Below, one piece after another: positions 43,900 through 56,100 of a DNA stretch of 64,000 bases. Origin of the DNA: Bedellia somnulentella (Eukaryota; Arthropoda; Insecta; Lepidoptera; Bedelliidae); the NCBI GenBank assembly GCA_963576735.1, contig OY755189.1, positions 5,060,622 to 5,124,621 of the forward strand. The letters are read 5' to 3'. The translations under genes were made by a program, and so were the position numbers. The notes beneath the pieces were generated by a model. It did no database searches. It saw only the letters and a program-made list of their open reading frames with translations, and had not been told where the DNA came from. Positions within the stretch are counted from its first letter, which is position 1. Each line of letters starts with the position of its first letter.

Positions 43900-44085
43900 T
43901 ACTTACCCCTTACTTACGCCCATCATTCCCATTGGGGTAGACAGAGACTATCGATCGCCACTTAGTACGATCTTGACAAACCTCTCTTGCTTCCCTTACA
44001 TTCATTAGTCTTCTCACACATGCTCTTTTATTCTTCTCAATTCGTACCCCCGCCTTTATACGAACGTTTTCAATCTGATCATGAA
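43900..44085 (-). mobile_element. Family L LINE 3' end
   Basis: Minus-strand codons [37 protein letters not shown] and YPNGN; tail ACTTACTTACTTACCCC. Confidence 0.65.
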
Positions 44086-44124
44086 TGTAAGCACCATTTA
44101 AAACCAATTCAGTAAATGTATGCC

Positions 44125-44190
44125 CACAAAATAGTCTCTGCCTACCCCAATGGGAACTAATGGCGTGAGTATATGTATGTATGTATGCCC
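44125..44190 (+). mobile_element. Family L terminal fragment
   Basis: AGTCTCTGCCTACCCCAATG, GAACTAATGGCGTGAGTATA and (TGTA)n. Opposite in orientation to the copy at 43900. Confidence 0.55.
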
Positions 44191-44654
44191 ACAAAGCCAA
44201 AGTTACAGGTTTGTTTCCAAGGGTCCACATATTACTCAACTAAGTGAGCACATCAGCCAGTAAGTACCGATTAAAAGCAGAGCTTTCGACTAGCCCTCGT
44301 GAATAGGTCGCATTATCTTGGAAACTTTCGTAAGCTTTCTTTGGGCAACTTTGAGAAAGTCATTGAGTAAAGTAGTGCTTTTAGTTACACGCTCGGGAAA
44401 CCGTCCGATAGAGATTAGCGAATGGAGCTTGTGGATTTTTTTTCAAGCTTTATTAAGTTTTCCTAAACTTTTAATGTTACTATCGTTTAGTAATATTTTG
44501 CAGAGAGTATTTTTCTATGGAATCAATTAGGTAATTTTTATTTATTTTTATTGGAAATATATATTTATAACACCCGAAAATAGTGCTTTAGAGTTAACCA
44601 GAGGCTTTCAATTGCTACTCTGCAAAATTATTTTAACTTTTTACATTTATAAAA

Positions 44655-44818
44655 GCGGGGGTCCGAAGTGAGAAGAATAAAAGAGCATGCATGAGAAGAA
44701 TAATGAATGTAAGGGAAGCAAGAGAGGTTTGTCAAGATCGTACTAAGTGGCGATCGATAGTCTCTGCCTACCCCAATGGGAATAATGGGCGTGAGTATAA
44801 GTATAAGTAAGTTTTTAC
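44655..44818 (+). mobile_element. Family L LINE 3' end
   Basis: Codons for RRIKEHA-type start, then [20 protein letters not shown] and the tail GTGAGTATAAGTATAAGTAAG. Confidence 0.65.
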
Positions 44819-45117
44819 ATACGTGCATTTTTATTCGATCCAATGCCTGTCTCTTACTTAAATCTATTTCATTTGAATGGCAATGACATTGCATATATAT
44901 TTTATATTTCAACATGCTATAACCATCTTGACATTTCTTTTACAACTTTGTCCCTACCTATTAATCTATCTACTGAATTGTAAATAAGTGAACTTTATAA
45001 ATATAAGGTCCATATTGGATGGATTTCGTGAACCTACTGAAAAATCCTTTAATCTATAAAAAAATACATTATTATTAAGTGAGAACAGTCATCTCTTTTC
45101 CGCTGTCCCAAATTGCC

Positions 45118-45310
45118 TGACGGGAGTTATTATATGGTATACGATCAACCGTTCGTCAAAAGGCCTGCCCCCTATCACGTGATTACACTGTCTAAGCAAA
45201 ACGTGGGTACTCTGAACACCAGTTGACAAAGTATCGTGATGTTCAGAAGTATTAGTACGTCTGCCAACCCCTTCGGGGATATTCGGCTTCAACGTTTATG
45301 TTTATGATTA
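45118..45310 (+). mobile_element. SINE family B, 3' part
   Basis: GGCCTGCCCCCTATCACGTG, GTGGGTACTCTGAACACCAG, CAACCCCTTCGGGGATATTC, AACGTTTATG. Confidence 0.7.
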
Positions 45311-45384
45311 ATCGTTTCTGTCTACCGCGATTAGAATAAATAAGTTGAATATAAGTAAAATTTATTAGAGTATTCTATATACAC

Positions 45385-45680
45385 ACATACTCAAATACGT
45401 ATACTCAAGGCCATAAATCTGAAGTAGAGGTAGCCAGAGCTTTAGACCTAGAAATTCCCTAGCCACATTTAAAGTTGATAGGGCATAAAATGGAAGAAAT
45501 AAAATAAAAAGCAGTTAATAAGCCAGGATCGTGCGCAGTGGCGATCAATAGTCTCTGCCTACCCCAATGGGAACTAATGGCGTGAGTATATGTATGTATG
45601 TAAGCCCTATACTGTTAGTCACCTCTTACGACACCCGTAGATAAAAAGGGGTAGTGACATTCTAAGCCGGCAATACTCGG
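45385..45680 (-). repeat. Family A repeat split by a family L insertion
   Basis: Reverse halves 45385-45510 and 45603-45680 separated by the family L fragment. Confidence 0.65.
45518..45602 (+). mobile_element. Family L terminal fragment nested in a family A repeat
   Basis: CAGGATCGTGCGCAGTGGCG to GTGAGTATATGTATGTATG, inserted between the two halves of an older reverse family A copy (45385-45510 and 45603-45680). Confidence 0.65.
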
Positions 45681-46556
45681 CAATACTTAAATAAAGTAAC
45701 ATATACATATTGTTCTTAGGTTTCTATCAGCTTGAGGGGAAATTTTCCGTACAAAATTTGGCATAGCAAAGCACTTAGGTTCGGTCGACGTGTACAAAGT
45801 GCACAAAACCAGATAGGATTATTCAGATGAGTTTTATTTGTGAACTGCCGAAATGATTGTAACTGGCTCGGAGCCAAATTCAGCCGTTCTACCGATATCG
45901 TATTTATTTTAGTATAATCCGAGATATTATCATGTTCTTTATTATACTAGTATAAGTGTTATAGTGGGAACGTTATGGTTATCTTAAATTAGGTTGGAAT
46001 GATAGGTCTTTTTTCGATTATTTCGTTTTATTTGTTAGGCTTCATTCACACGTTTTTTTTCAGTATACGTCTTAACGTATAAATAGTGATCATACATTGT
46101 TCATAGATCCATTCTCACGACGATTGTACTGCAGAAAAACGTGTACCGCTTATACGTTTAAATGCATACTCAACGGATTTATCAAGTAAATTGAATGAAC
46201 TTTGACGTATTTGGTTCGCAGTGGCATATGGTATAGCTTATATATACGAATAGGAATTAAAATTTACCGTGTGAAGACCCGGGTGATTATACGTTAAAAA
46301 AACGAATACGAATAAAACGTGCAGGACAATGCCGTGTGAACCAATCCTAACTTTACGTTACTTTAGAGATAATGATGATTGTATATTGTTGCAGTCTGTA
46401 AGATTACCACCAATTTATTGTACACTGTATACCTTTTTTTTGTTACATTTATTGTCAACAAATAAACATGTTTTGTATATATACTCGTAGGAATTACAGA
46501 TATGTATGTAGTGAATAGTATGGATATATATTGTGAGATCGATGTATAAATGTATG

Positions 46557-46577
46557 TATATATATATATATATATAT
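46557..46577 (+). repeat. (TA)n microsatellite
   Basis: Ten or so TA units just before a family A copy. Confidence 0.9.
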
Positions 46578-46595
46578 GTAGTGCTGTAGAGAGAG

Positions 46596-46846
46596 CTGTG
46601 TAGTGTCGGCTTAGAATAGCACTACCCCATTTCTTCCGGTGGGTGTACGTAAGAGGCGACTAACGGACTTGGGGCTTTTTAATGGATTTTTGGGCGATGC
46701 GGTTGGAGTCCCATCACCAACAACCTTTATTCTACCGTCTTTTCCCCACTTAACTTCCAAAAGTGGCTGAGGAATTTCTTATTACTCAGCTCTGGCTACC
46801 CCTTTTAGGGATTTATAGCCGTGAGTATATGTATGTATGTATGTAT
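46596..46846 (+). repeat. Family A repeat, full length
   Basis: Good reference copy: CTGTGTAGTGTCGGCTTAG head, TGATTTTTGGGCGATGCGG-type core, GCCGTGAGTATATGTATG tail. Follows a (TA)n run. Confidence 0.85.
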
Positions 46847-46899
46847 ATATATGCATATCTTTTATTGTTTTATTATTATTTTGTAATTGTTTATTAAGT

Positions 46900-47225
46900 T
46901 AATACTGCCATTTCTGTTTCGTGAGATGCCTCTGATGTCACTCTGTCATGGTGTTGTCTGAAAATCAGTTCTGTGAGTCAAAAGCTCACAGAATATGCTG
47001 AGACAGCACCAATTCGCTGTTCGGGTGGCACGGGAAGTGCATGACAAACTTTTGTATGTTTTTTTATTGATTCTCTTTTTTATTTTTTATTATTTTTTAT
47101 TTTATAACTAATTTATTTTAAATGTTGTCAAAATCAAGTTGTAAATTATATTTTGTATTATGTTACTTGTTCTTCTTGTGCCTACAAATGGCGAATAAAC
47201 GTTTTTCTTTCTTTCTTTTTGTTTC
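46900..47225 (+). mobile_element. Probable LINE 3' UTR
   Basis: Ends GGCGAATAAACG then a CTTT-rich run; contains CTGTGAGTCAAAAGCTCACAG, a small hairpin. Looks like the 3' end of a non-LTR element; family not known. Confidence 0.35.
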
Positions 47226-47235
47226 TTCTTCTTCT

Positions 47236-47495
47236 TCAAAAGATTTATAGAGCCAATATGAAAGGAAATATTAGTAGAGGACCTTGAAGGAGAGATTTAG
47301 ATCAAATAGAGAATGTACCTAAAAAGGCAGGAGGCGTCCGTAGTGTGAAGAATAAAAGAGCATGTATGAAAAGATTGATGAATGTAGCCACACCGAAAGG
47401 TTAGCCAAGATCGCATCAAGTGATGGTCGATAGTCTCAGCCTACCCCAATGGGAACTAATGACGTCAGTATATGTATGTATATATATAGTATAAG
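47236..47495 (+). mobile_element. Family L LINE 3' end
   Basis: About 260 bases from AAAAGATTTATAGAGCCAAT to TCAGTATATGTATGTATA; codons for the GRP, RACMKRLMNV and YPNGN segments with several breaks. Confidence 0.65.
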
Positions 47496-47762
47496 TTATA
47501 CTCGTATACGGTGAACTTCTTTCTTCTCTAGAATCTTTCTTTAAAAATATCTGAATATTTCTAAAATAGACTGCGTCTTATTAAGTTTGTATTACTCGTA
47601 AGGCCAACTTGCACACAAAAATACATACATATATATTGATGCGTCTTGTATTGGAGCCCCTTTAACTTATAGTTTCATTTCATTATTAATTTATAGAGTG
47701 AATTAAATAAATTTATGTTGTGAATATTTTAAACGTCAATTACCAGCCACTATAAAAGTCGT

Positions 47763-47995
47763 CGGCTTAGAATAGCACTACCCCGTTTCTACCGATGGGT
47801 GTACGTAAGAGACGACTAACGGTATTGGGGCTTTTAAGGGATTTTTGGGCGATGCGGTTGGAAACCCATCACCAACAACCTTTACTTTACCATATTTTCC
47901 CCACTCAATTTTCCAAAAGTGGCCGAGGAATTTTTAATTTCTTAGCTCTGGCTACCCCTTCTAGGGATTTATAGCCGTGAGTATATGTATGTATG
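47763..47995 (+). repeat. Family A repeat with target duplication
   Basis: Flanked by TATAAAAGTCG at 47752-47762 and 47996-48006; the 5' end lacks the first few bases, as in truncated retroposition. Confidence 0.88.
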
Positions 47996-48319
47996 TATAA
48001 AAGTCGTGTCAAAAAAACTGGTTGGATCTAAATCCCCTTGAAACATTTATGCTGGTTGGCTAACACCGGTCATGTAATACAGCCTGGAGATAGAAGGGCA
48101 GCCAGACGGGGTAGGTCCCGTTCTACCATTTTGGTAAGGAAACCTTAAAAAATAATTATCAACCCTGGATACTGCAGACACAACCAGCAACGCAGTAATT
48201 TATTTACTTGTTGTTGTAAAAGTTTTAAGAGTCAATGCTCAATGTGGCCAATGTAAGGAGATGTTAATAGAGCCTTCTTAATTAAGAAGTTATATTAAAA
48301 TTTTCTGTGATATTCCAGC

Positions 48320-48489
48320 TGTCCAACTACAACGGTTCATCATACCCAGAACCAAGAGACGATAAGGGAAAATGGTTTTGTTTTATCATAATGGAATTCA
48401 ACCATAAAAAAGGAACGAACTACCTATATATTTCAGGCACAAGCGGCTATGCAATTAATATAGTTAGCAGCGCAGTATGTAAACTTTGA
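48320..48489 (+). CDS. Possible terminal exon
   Basis: After ATATTCCAG (acceptor-like) the frame reads LSNYNGSSYPEPRDDKGKWF, CFIIMEFNHKKGTNYLYIS and ends AVCKL then TGA. Lies on the plus strand in repeat-rich DNA. I do not recognise it and see no other exon; may be chance or repeat-derived. Confidence 0.25.
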
Positions 48490-48737
48490 TGTTAGCTTTC
48501 GTTGGTAAACCAATATCAATCAGGCTTTTGATCGAAGGTATTTCCTGGGCTATCATTATTATTGGTATGCAGAATTGATTTATAAGGGTAACGATAATGG
48601 TGTTTTAATCAATGCTTGGATTGTTCAAAAATATCTGTACGTATTGTTAAGAATTAAGATTTGTTAGTTTGTTTGATTGTCCATAATGAGTAGGTTCCGA
48701 AAATAACATACCCCTTCTAGAATATGACATCAATCGA

Positions 48738-48892
48738 AACATACATACATATACTTACGCTGTTACTTCCCATTGGGGTAAGCAGAGACAAACGATCGCA
48801 TCTTTGTACGATCCTGGACACTTGCCTTTTTGACCACCTCTCGATTTGGTCTCTGAGTTAATCCTCTACTAACATTACTAATTTAATCGAAA
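48738..48892 (-). mobile_element. Family L LINE 3' end, internally deleted
   Basis: CATACATACATATACTTACG tail, then reverse coding end. Confidence 0.55.
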
Positions 48893-49212
48893 CCTTCAGA
48901 TAAATATAGGATATATTGTGTATATATCCTCACCATAAACATGTCTAATTACATATTGATAAAATAAAATAAAATAAAATAATCATTTATTTCAAAGTAA
49001 AAAGATAAATCTTTGTTTTTAGAAAGTCAAATTTTAACTTAATACTAAGTTTACTTCGGATTCGGAAGGTGTTTTGTTGAGAGAAGAACCCGTAAGAAAC
49101 TCGTCAACACACATCTTTTTGTACGTCCATTACAATTATGGTGTTAGCCCGGAAACATCCTGCACAGAGCCCTGATGACACCAAGCCACTTCATCATTAA
49201 TGTTAAAAACGT

Positions 49213-49463
49213 ATGCTGTGTAGTGTCGGCTTAGAATAGCACAGCCCCATTTCTTCCTTTGGGTGTACGTAAGAGGCGACTAACGATATTGGGGTTTTTT
49301 AAGGGATTTTTGGGCAACGTGGTTGGATACCTATCACCAAAAAGCTTTATTTTACCATCTTTTCCCTACTCAACTTTCCAAAAACGGCTGAGAAATTTAT
49401 AATTCGTTAGCTCTGGCTACCCCTTCTAGAGATTTATAGCCGTGAGTATATGTATGTATGTAT
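49213..49463 (+). repeat. Family A repeat
   Basis: GCTGTGTAGTGTCGGCTTAG to GTGAGTATATGTATGTATG. Confidence 0.82.
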
Positions 49464-49539
49464 AAAAAAGTAGATAATTTAAATATAGCACTACCCGTAC
49501 GCACCTGGAGCAGTTCACAAGTAAATAAATACATACAAA

Positions 49540-49755
49540 CATTTGTAAATATTCTCACGGTTATCAATCCTTAGAAGGTGGAGCAAATGTTCAGCAAAAA
49601 TTCTTCAGCCACTTATAAAAGTAAAATGGGGAAAAGATTGCTAAATGAAAGTTGTTCGGGCTGGGTCTCTAAGAGAAAGAGCATCACGCAACAAACTTAC
49701 GAACATCCACAAGAAAAAAATGGGGTAATGCTATTCTAAACCGAAACTATAATCC
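49540..49755 (-). repeat. Family A repeat, old
   Basis: Reverse, ATTCTCACGGTTATCAATCC to CTATTCTAAACCGAAACTA. Confidence 0.55.
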
Positions 49756-50504
49756 AGCTAAAGATAAATAAAAACGAAGTCCAATAAAAAAAGCAAAAAC
49801 ATGGTTCCAAATTATCACCTGTTAACTAAATACCAAAGAAGTTTTAAATGGAAAATATGAGATTTTTCATGATTGGCTCAACGTAATGAAGGTGAAGTAG
49901 CGTAAGCCAGCTAGTTCTAAATAATTTATTTCTGACGTCACGCGTCGTCTCTCAATTCAAGAGGAAACAAAGCACTACTACATGGCAATGACGTTCAGTT
50001 AATGACCTTTCTACCTCATCTCACCAGCTCACAGCCACTTGACACGAAATCCTAGTTAGAAAACAAATGAGATAGAGCGATAGAACAGGTATTTTACCTT
50101 TAATAAAATACCTGAAAGAAACTCTTTGAGACGATGACGATTCTTTGTAAGCAATTTGTAAAGTACTGTAAGAGAAGCCTTAAGTTAGATCGAGAATCAA
50201 TTTCTTGCCAGTTTCTCAGAATTTTCATCAAAGGTCTTTAGTTAGCAAGGTAATTTCAATTCGTTTGTATTTATTTGTAAATATTATTTGAAATTCCTTT
50301 CAGTAAAATAATTTTGAATACAAATTACTTGTACTTGTACATTTGCGGTTTTTAACCTGTTGAGGGAAAATTAGCAATTTTAAATTTATTTCTGAAAAAC
50401 GTTTTATTCTTGGATGGCTTTATTATGCTTGTTGGCCCTAGTTTATTTCAGAAGCTTGTAGAAATATAATAAAGATTACAAAGGAACTAATTATCTCAAA
50501 GACT

Positions 50505-50860
50505 GAAAAGAATATCCCCAAAGGGGTTGGCAGTAGTTATACTTATGAACATCACGTGACATTATTACCTGGTGTTTAGAGTACCCAAGTTTTTCTTGGA
50601 CAGTGTACTCACGTGATAGGGAGCAGGCATATCGCCGTTTTGTAAGAATGCACTATCACATAACTAAGTACAACTCAGCCATGTGGGTTTCCTCACGCTG
50701 TTTGCCATCACCGTTAACAACCATCATAAATTAACCACACATATTGAACTGACATTGACATGAAAACGAATTGGTGTTTACCCGACCCGGGATTAAAACC
50801 CTCACCGTCTGCACGATAAGCGGTGTTCTACCAACTAAACCATCACCGTTGTCTTATAAT
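50505..50860 (-). mobile_element. tRNA-derived SINE family B
   Basis: Head in minus sense GATGGTTTAGTTGGTAGAAC (A box) and GAGGGTTTTAATCCCGG (B box), then the shared body and 3' end. Confidence 0.75.
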
Positions 50861-51709
50861 TATTACCTTATATAATAATTAATTATACTTCCTTTATTTC
50901 AAATGAACGCTTAACGCTTAAAAAACCTTTCACTATACGGTTCTTAAACTCACTAGTGTTGCAATATGTTATGATAACATATTAATTAAATAATAAATTA
51001 ACTTGAGAAACTCTAGAATGCCATGATAACCGTATACTGTAAGAAATAAATAGTAATAACGACATTTTTATCTTTATTTACGTTTATTCTTTCTTATTTC
51101 TTTATTCACTTATGTTTTATTATATATATACAAAGCTCGTCTGCTTTTCACAGGTATTGATTTGTGTGTCAATAGCAATATTATTATTTTTCATGTAAAT
51201 GACGACATGCAGACTGACAGACATTCAATATCACATTTAAGTAATTTGAGGAGAAATTATCTTCAGCCAAAAGACGTTCATTGCTGGAGATAGGCTTCTT
51301 CCAAAGAATTCCACAATGATTATAGAATTTTATTGCCGTATGTAATATTTATGTATGTAAAAAGTGTACAACGACTTTTGAAACTTCATGATGATTATAA
51401 TTTTGTTTATTAACATATTGTAAAAATAATATTTCGACCTTATTTTGACTAGCGACTTATGTTTTCGAAAGTACAAAACAAATATCCTCGCTTATGATTC
51501 GAAATATATTTTCATTTGCTGAAGCAGCTCTGTTCCTGTATTAGATAAAATGTGTATACGCAAACAAATTTCGAAGTTAAAATAAAATTCTGAGATTGCA
51601 TTGCAGCATCTCGGCTCCTAAGAAATGTGGAACGTCTGTCTTGGGAACTCTGCCGGAGTATGTGAAAACGGAAGCTTCAGATTATTTATTTTGTTTGAAC
51701 CAAGTTAGG

Positions 51710-51950
51710 TTTACATACATATACTCACGGCTATAAATCCCTGGAAGGGGTAGCCAGAGCGAAGAAATTTAAATTCTTTAGCCACTTTGGAAGTTGCGTG
51801 GGGAAATGACGGCGTAATATAGGTTTTTGTTGATAGGTCTCCAACCGCATCTCCCAAAAACCACTTAAAAAGCCCTACAACCTCAGTTGCCTCTTACCAC
51901 ACCTGTGGGTAGAAAGAGGTAGTGACATTCTAAGCCGGCACTACAAGGCA
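51710..51950 (-). repeat. Family A repeat
   Basis: Reverse copy, ACATACATATACTCACGGC to GCCGGCACTACAAGGC. Confidence 0.8.
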
Positions 51951-52273
51951 TATGGAAACGGGAGTATTAGATTATTAATTTCGTTAAAAATTAGTTAGGT
52001 TTGCACTACTCTTTATCTGCAAAAGGTAAACAAAACAGGTTTGGGGTTTTGTATGATAAGGAAGCAATGAAAGTGCAGGTCAGTCAGATCCTTATTTATA
52101 TGGATTACTTTGGAAAAGAAAGAAAGGGTTCTTATCAATGATTTATCTTTAAAACAACTCACAACAAAATATTTTCAATGCTTTAAATGGTTAATAGCTC
52201 AGTGGTTTTGTAGAATTTTCCAGGTTTGGTAATCGTGTGTATAGAGAAAAACAATCATTAAAGAATACATATT

Positions 52274-52520
52274 TACACACATACATATACCCACGGCTAT
52301 GAATCCCTTGAAGGGGTAGCCAGAGTTAAGAGTTCAAAAATTCCTCAGTCACTATTGGAAGTTGCGTGGGAAAAAGATTGTGGAATAAAGGTTGTTGGTG
52401 ATGGGTCTCCAACCGCATCGCCCAAAAATCCCTTAAAAGCCCCAATACCGTTAGTCGCCTCATACGTACACTCACCAGAAGAAATGGGGTAGTGTTATTC
52501 TAAGCCAACACTACATAGCA
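52274..52520 (-). repeat. Family A repeat
   Basis: Reverse copy, CACACATACATATACCCACG to CCAACACTACATAGC. Confidence 0.8.
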
Positions 52521-52739
52521 GATAAAAAGAATAATCTCCGTAAATGTTTCCCATGTAAGTCTATGGGAAACTATTGTAAACAAAACTAGCACGCACTCTT
52601 AGAATTTTTCACTAGAAAGTAGCAAAAATTCGCTCCAATTTTCGGCATACAAACCTTTAACGCCAACCTAGTATTACAGATGTAGAACGCACTACGATAA
52701 AATCAAAATGGCGCTGACCCTAGCATGACTTATCTCTCC

Positions 52740-52775
52740 CACACACACACACACAAACACACACATACACACACG
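52740..52775 (+). repeat. (CA)n microsatellite
   Basis: CA repeat interrupted by AAC and ATA. Confidence 0.9.
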
Positions 52776-52867
52776 CGAAAACGTCACAAACGTGCAGGTG
52801 CACTAGCTTGCTTCGAATTGCGCGCTGTTGAACAATATGTTATTGAAAGTTTCGAACTACATGAAGA

Positions 52868-52990
52868 ATTTATAATGAAAATTTTCAAGAATGTAAACGA
52901 AGCTCGAGAGGTTTGTCAGGATCGTACAAACTGGCGATTGATATTCTCTGCCAACCCCAATGGGAACTAACGGCGTGTATACGTATGAAG
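52868..52990 (+). mobile_element. Family L LINE 3' end
   Basis: Encodes [20 protein letters not shown] and YPNGN-like codons, then GGCGTGTATACGTATG. Confidence 0.6.
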
Positions 52991-53127
52991 AATTATAATT
53001 AAAATACGGTTCATAGCATCTTTCACATAAAAAATACTAATTAAAAAGTGCAATTAGGTTATCTTGTTTATTGTCTAAGTAGTAATGCGCTCAGCTGATG
53101 AACAGGTCATTGCTTGAACTGATAGTC

Positions 53128-53164
53128 TATATAAATACCTCATCCTAAGAATCCTATATTCAGT
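53128..53164 (+). promoter_or_regulatory. Core promoter of MSFK gene 1 (TATA and initiator)
   Basis: TATATAAAT at 53128-53136, then TCAGT initiator at 53160-53164, A at +1 about 34 bases from the TATA start. About 30 bases of 5' UTR precede the ATG at 53193. The block GGTCATTGCTTGAACTGAT just upstream is repeated at the second gene. Confidence 0.7.
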
Positions 53165-53192
53165 CACTGTGCTGTGATATATTAGACGTATC

Positions 53193-56100
53193 ATGTCATT
53201 CAAAGTAAGTGATATTATTAAGTTTTGCGTGGAACTTATTTCCTAACCATTTTCCATTCATAGCCCTATATCTACCCCTTTTTACCTACGGGGGTCGTAA
53301 GAGTTCAGTAACGGTGTGGGGCTTTTCTAAGTGGACTTTGGGCGATGCGGTTGGAGACCCATCACAAACGATACTTTTTTCAAACATCTTGTCCCCTATC
53401 AACTTCCAAATGTTGCACAGGAGTTTCTCGCTCTAAAACTCTAGATTCCCCTTTTGGGGATTTATGGCCGTGAGTATATATTTCCATTTATACCACACCA
53501 CTTCTTACTCATATTTACATATATTGTTTTTCCCAATCATTAGCACTTGATAAAAAAGTTAATTGGAATAAAATTAAGGGTAAGAGATTTGAAATTAGGA
53601 TATAAATTCAAATTGATTTCATTGGGAAAATTTCCGATTTCTGTAGGAAACCAAATAAGTGTAATCGCAATTCAATGACTTTTAAGGAATCTGACTGCCT
53701 CCGTGGTCTTGCGGTTAAGCGCTTGGTTTCAAGTACGGAGGTCACGGGTTCGATCCCGGGGGGCGGTAACCTTACAAATTTAATTTGGAAGATTTAGGAT
53801 ATTGCAGGCTTGAATCACCTGATTATCCGAAAATTTAGATGAGTCCGTGCTTCGGAGGGCACGTCAACCCGTCGGTCCCGGCTACTATCACGGTAGTAGT
53901 CGTATGTCTGCCAACCCGCAATTGGCCAGCGTGGTGGACTAAGGCCAAAATTGCCCTATACGAGGGGCATGCCAAACGAAACCAGATACTCAAAAATTAT
54001 AAAATTTATTCTTTATTACAAGTATCGATATTTTCAAAGTATTCAATTCACCCTCAGCACGTATACACTTTTCCATACGTCTGAACCAATTGGAATATAC
54101 CTGTGACCACTCTTCTTTAGATACATCAGAAATCTTGAAATTATAGGCAACCAGCGCATCTTCTTTGCTTTCAAACCTCTTCCCCTTTAGTTTTTCTTGT
54201 ATTTTGGAAACAAGTAAAAATCAAAAGACGCTAGGTCAGGGGAATATGGCGGGTGAGGAAGAATTGACACATTTTTCGAGTTGAAAAAGTCTAGTGTTCT
54301 GGCAGACGTGTGCGGCGCCGCATTGTCGTGGTGCCAGAGAAGGTGCCGGATTCCTGACTTCGGTCGCTTGTCACACCAAGCTAATATTTCTGTTGGAGCA
54401 CAAACTGTCACATACCATTCGGAGTTTACCGTTCTTTCATTCTCTAGCACAGTAGCAATATGACCCGTTTTGCAGAAAAACGAGGCGACCATTTGTTTCT
54501 GTGTACTTCGTGCACGGCGACATTTCGTTGGAGTTGGCTCATCTTCAATGTCAACAGTCGACTATCGCTTTGATTCGGGATCATAGTTATATAGCCATGT
54601 TTCGTTACCAGTCAGTATATCACATACGTTTTTCGCTGCTTTGCTCTTATCAAATTTTACATGAATTTTACAGCCAATGATTTTTTTCTGATAGTTATCG
54701 GTCTCTAGAGATGTGGGATTATGATCGGTTTTATAGTTTCGGTATTAATTACATGAATACGAACCACACGTTTTTTTGCAATACAAAAAATTGTAACAGT
54801 TAATGTAACCTTTTTTCGCATCCGGAATAAATCTGAGACCAAGTGTTTTAGAAATCTGTGTTAATTAAAAAAAAAAAATTTTCACAAGAACAAGAGTTAC
54901 AAATGATGTTCATTTCATAAAATTAGCCCTTTACTTGCTCTGCCAAATGGCGTGTAAATTTTCAAAAAGAACATTATCAAGTCAATTAAAAATGTCATAT
55001 CAAAAATGTAGTGTCGGCTTAGAATAGCACTACCCCATTTCTTCCAGTGGGTGTACGTAAGAGGCGACTAACGGTATTGGGGCTTTAAAGTGGTTCTTGG
55101 GCGATGCGGTTGGAGACCCATCACCAACAACCTTTATTTTACCATCTTTTCCCCAATCAACTTCTAAAAGTGGCTGAGGAATTTCTAATTCCTTAGCTCT
55201 GGCTACCCCTTCTAGGGATTTATAGTCGTGAGTATATGTATACATACATACATTTACTTACGCCATTATTTCCCATTGAGGTAGGTACTGAATAGTGATG
55301 GCCACTTTGTACGCTCCTGGCAAACCTCACTAGTTTCGTTTATTCATAGATATAATAAACATTTTCATACTCTTTTATTCTTTATACTTCGGATGTCTGC
55401 TTTTTTGAGCACACTTTCAATTTGGTTCAGGTGTGTCCTCCGTGGTCGTTCTCCACTCATATTAACCTTCACAAAGGCTCTATAGATCTCTTTATAACAA
55501 TCATTAATAACGCTAAAAACGGTTTTTGTTCAACAGGTATCCTTCGTACTTCTGTTGGCTATCGTAGGTGCCTTAGGTAAGAAATACGATTAAAAATTAA
55601 TGCAAACCTACCACTTCTGAAGTGGAAACTGAGGTGGCTACTAAGGGTAATATCTAAATTAATTCAAGTCCAGACGTATTCATCATCATTAATCAGACCA
55701 ATGATTCACTACGGGGACAATTTGTATATAATGAAATATTTTAAGTACCATTCAGATAATTCTGTACAGCCCCGTAGCACGAGGCGTGTGAGAGCGAGTA
55801 TGTCATGTTAGAAGTGAGATACTGACAGATTTTGTATGAGCAATCTGTCAGTTTCTCACTTCTCATATGTCAAACGCGCTCTCACAAGCCTCATGCTACC
55901 AGTACAGCTATATTTACAGAAAAAACATAAATGTCAAAATACTTGTTGATTTTTTTCTGTTTTTATACTCAAGTTTTATCAGTTTATTTTTCAACCAAAT
56001 CATTCACTATTTCTTGATCAACCTTTAAATCTTTTCTCCTTGAGTCGACTTGGACTCATATACATTAAACAAACTACAGGCAATATTTTGTGACTTGTTG

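Larger units (their letters stand above)
38135..53100. other. Repeat-rich region, upstream intron or intergenic
   Basis: 15 kb filled with families A, B and L. Unassigned stretches are 39040-39510, 40590-41260, 41800-42230, 42700-43230, 45690-46550, 48010-48320, 49770-50500, 50870-51700. No membrane-spanning or fibronectin-like exon for Ptp99A was recognised on the minus strand. Confidence 0.5.

Noticed and set aside
44628..44915. 95-codon minus-strand frame
   Set aside because: Antisense of the family L copy at 44655.
53698..53766. Second tRNA gene candidate
   Set aside because: A and B boxes are present but the downstream body is that of a lepidopteran SINE.
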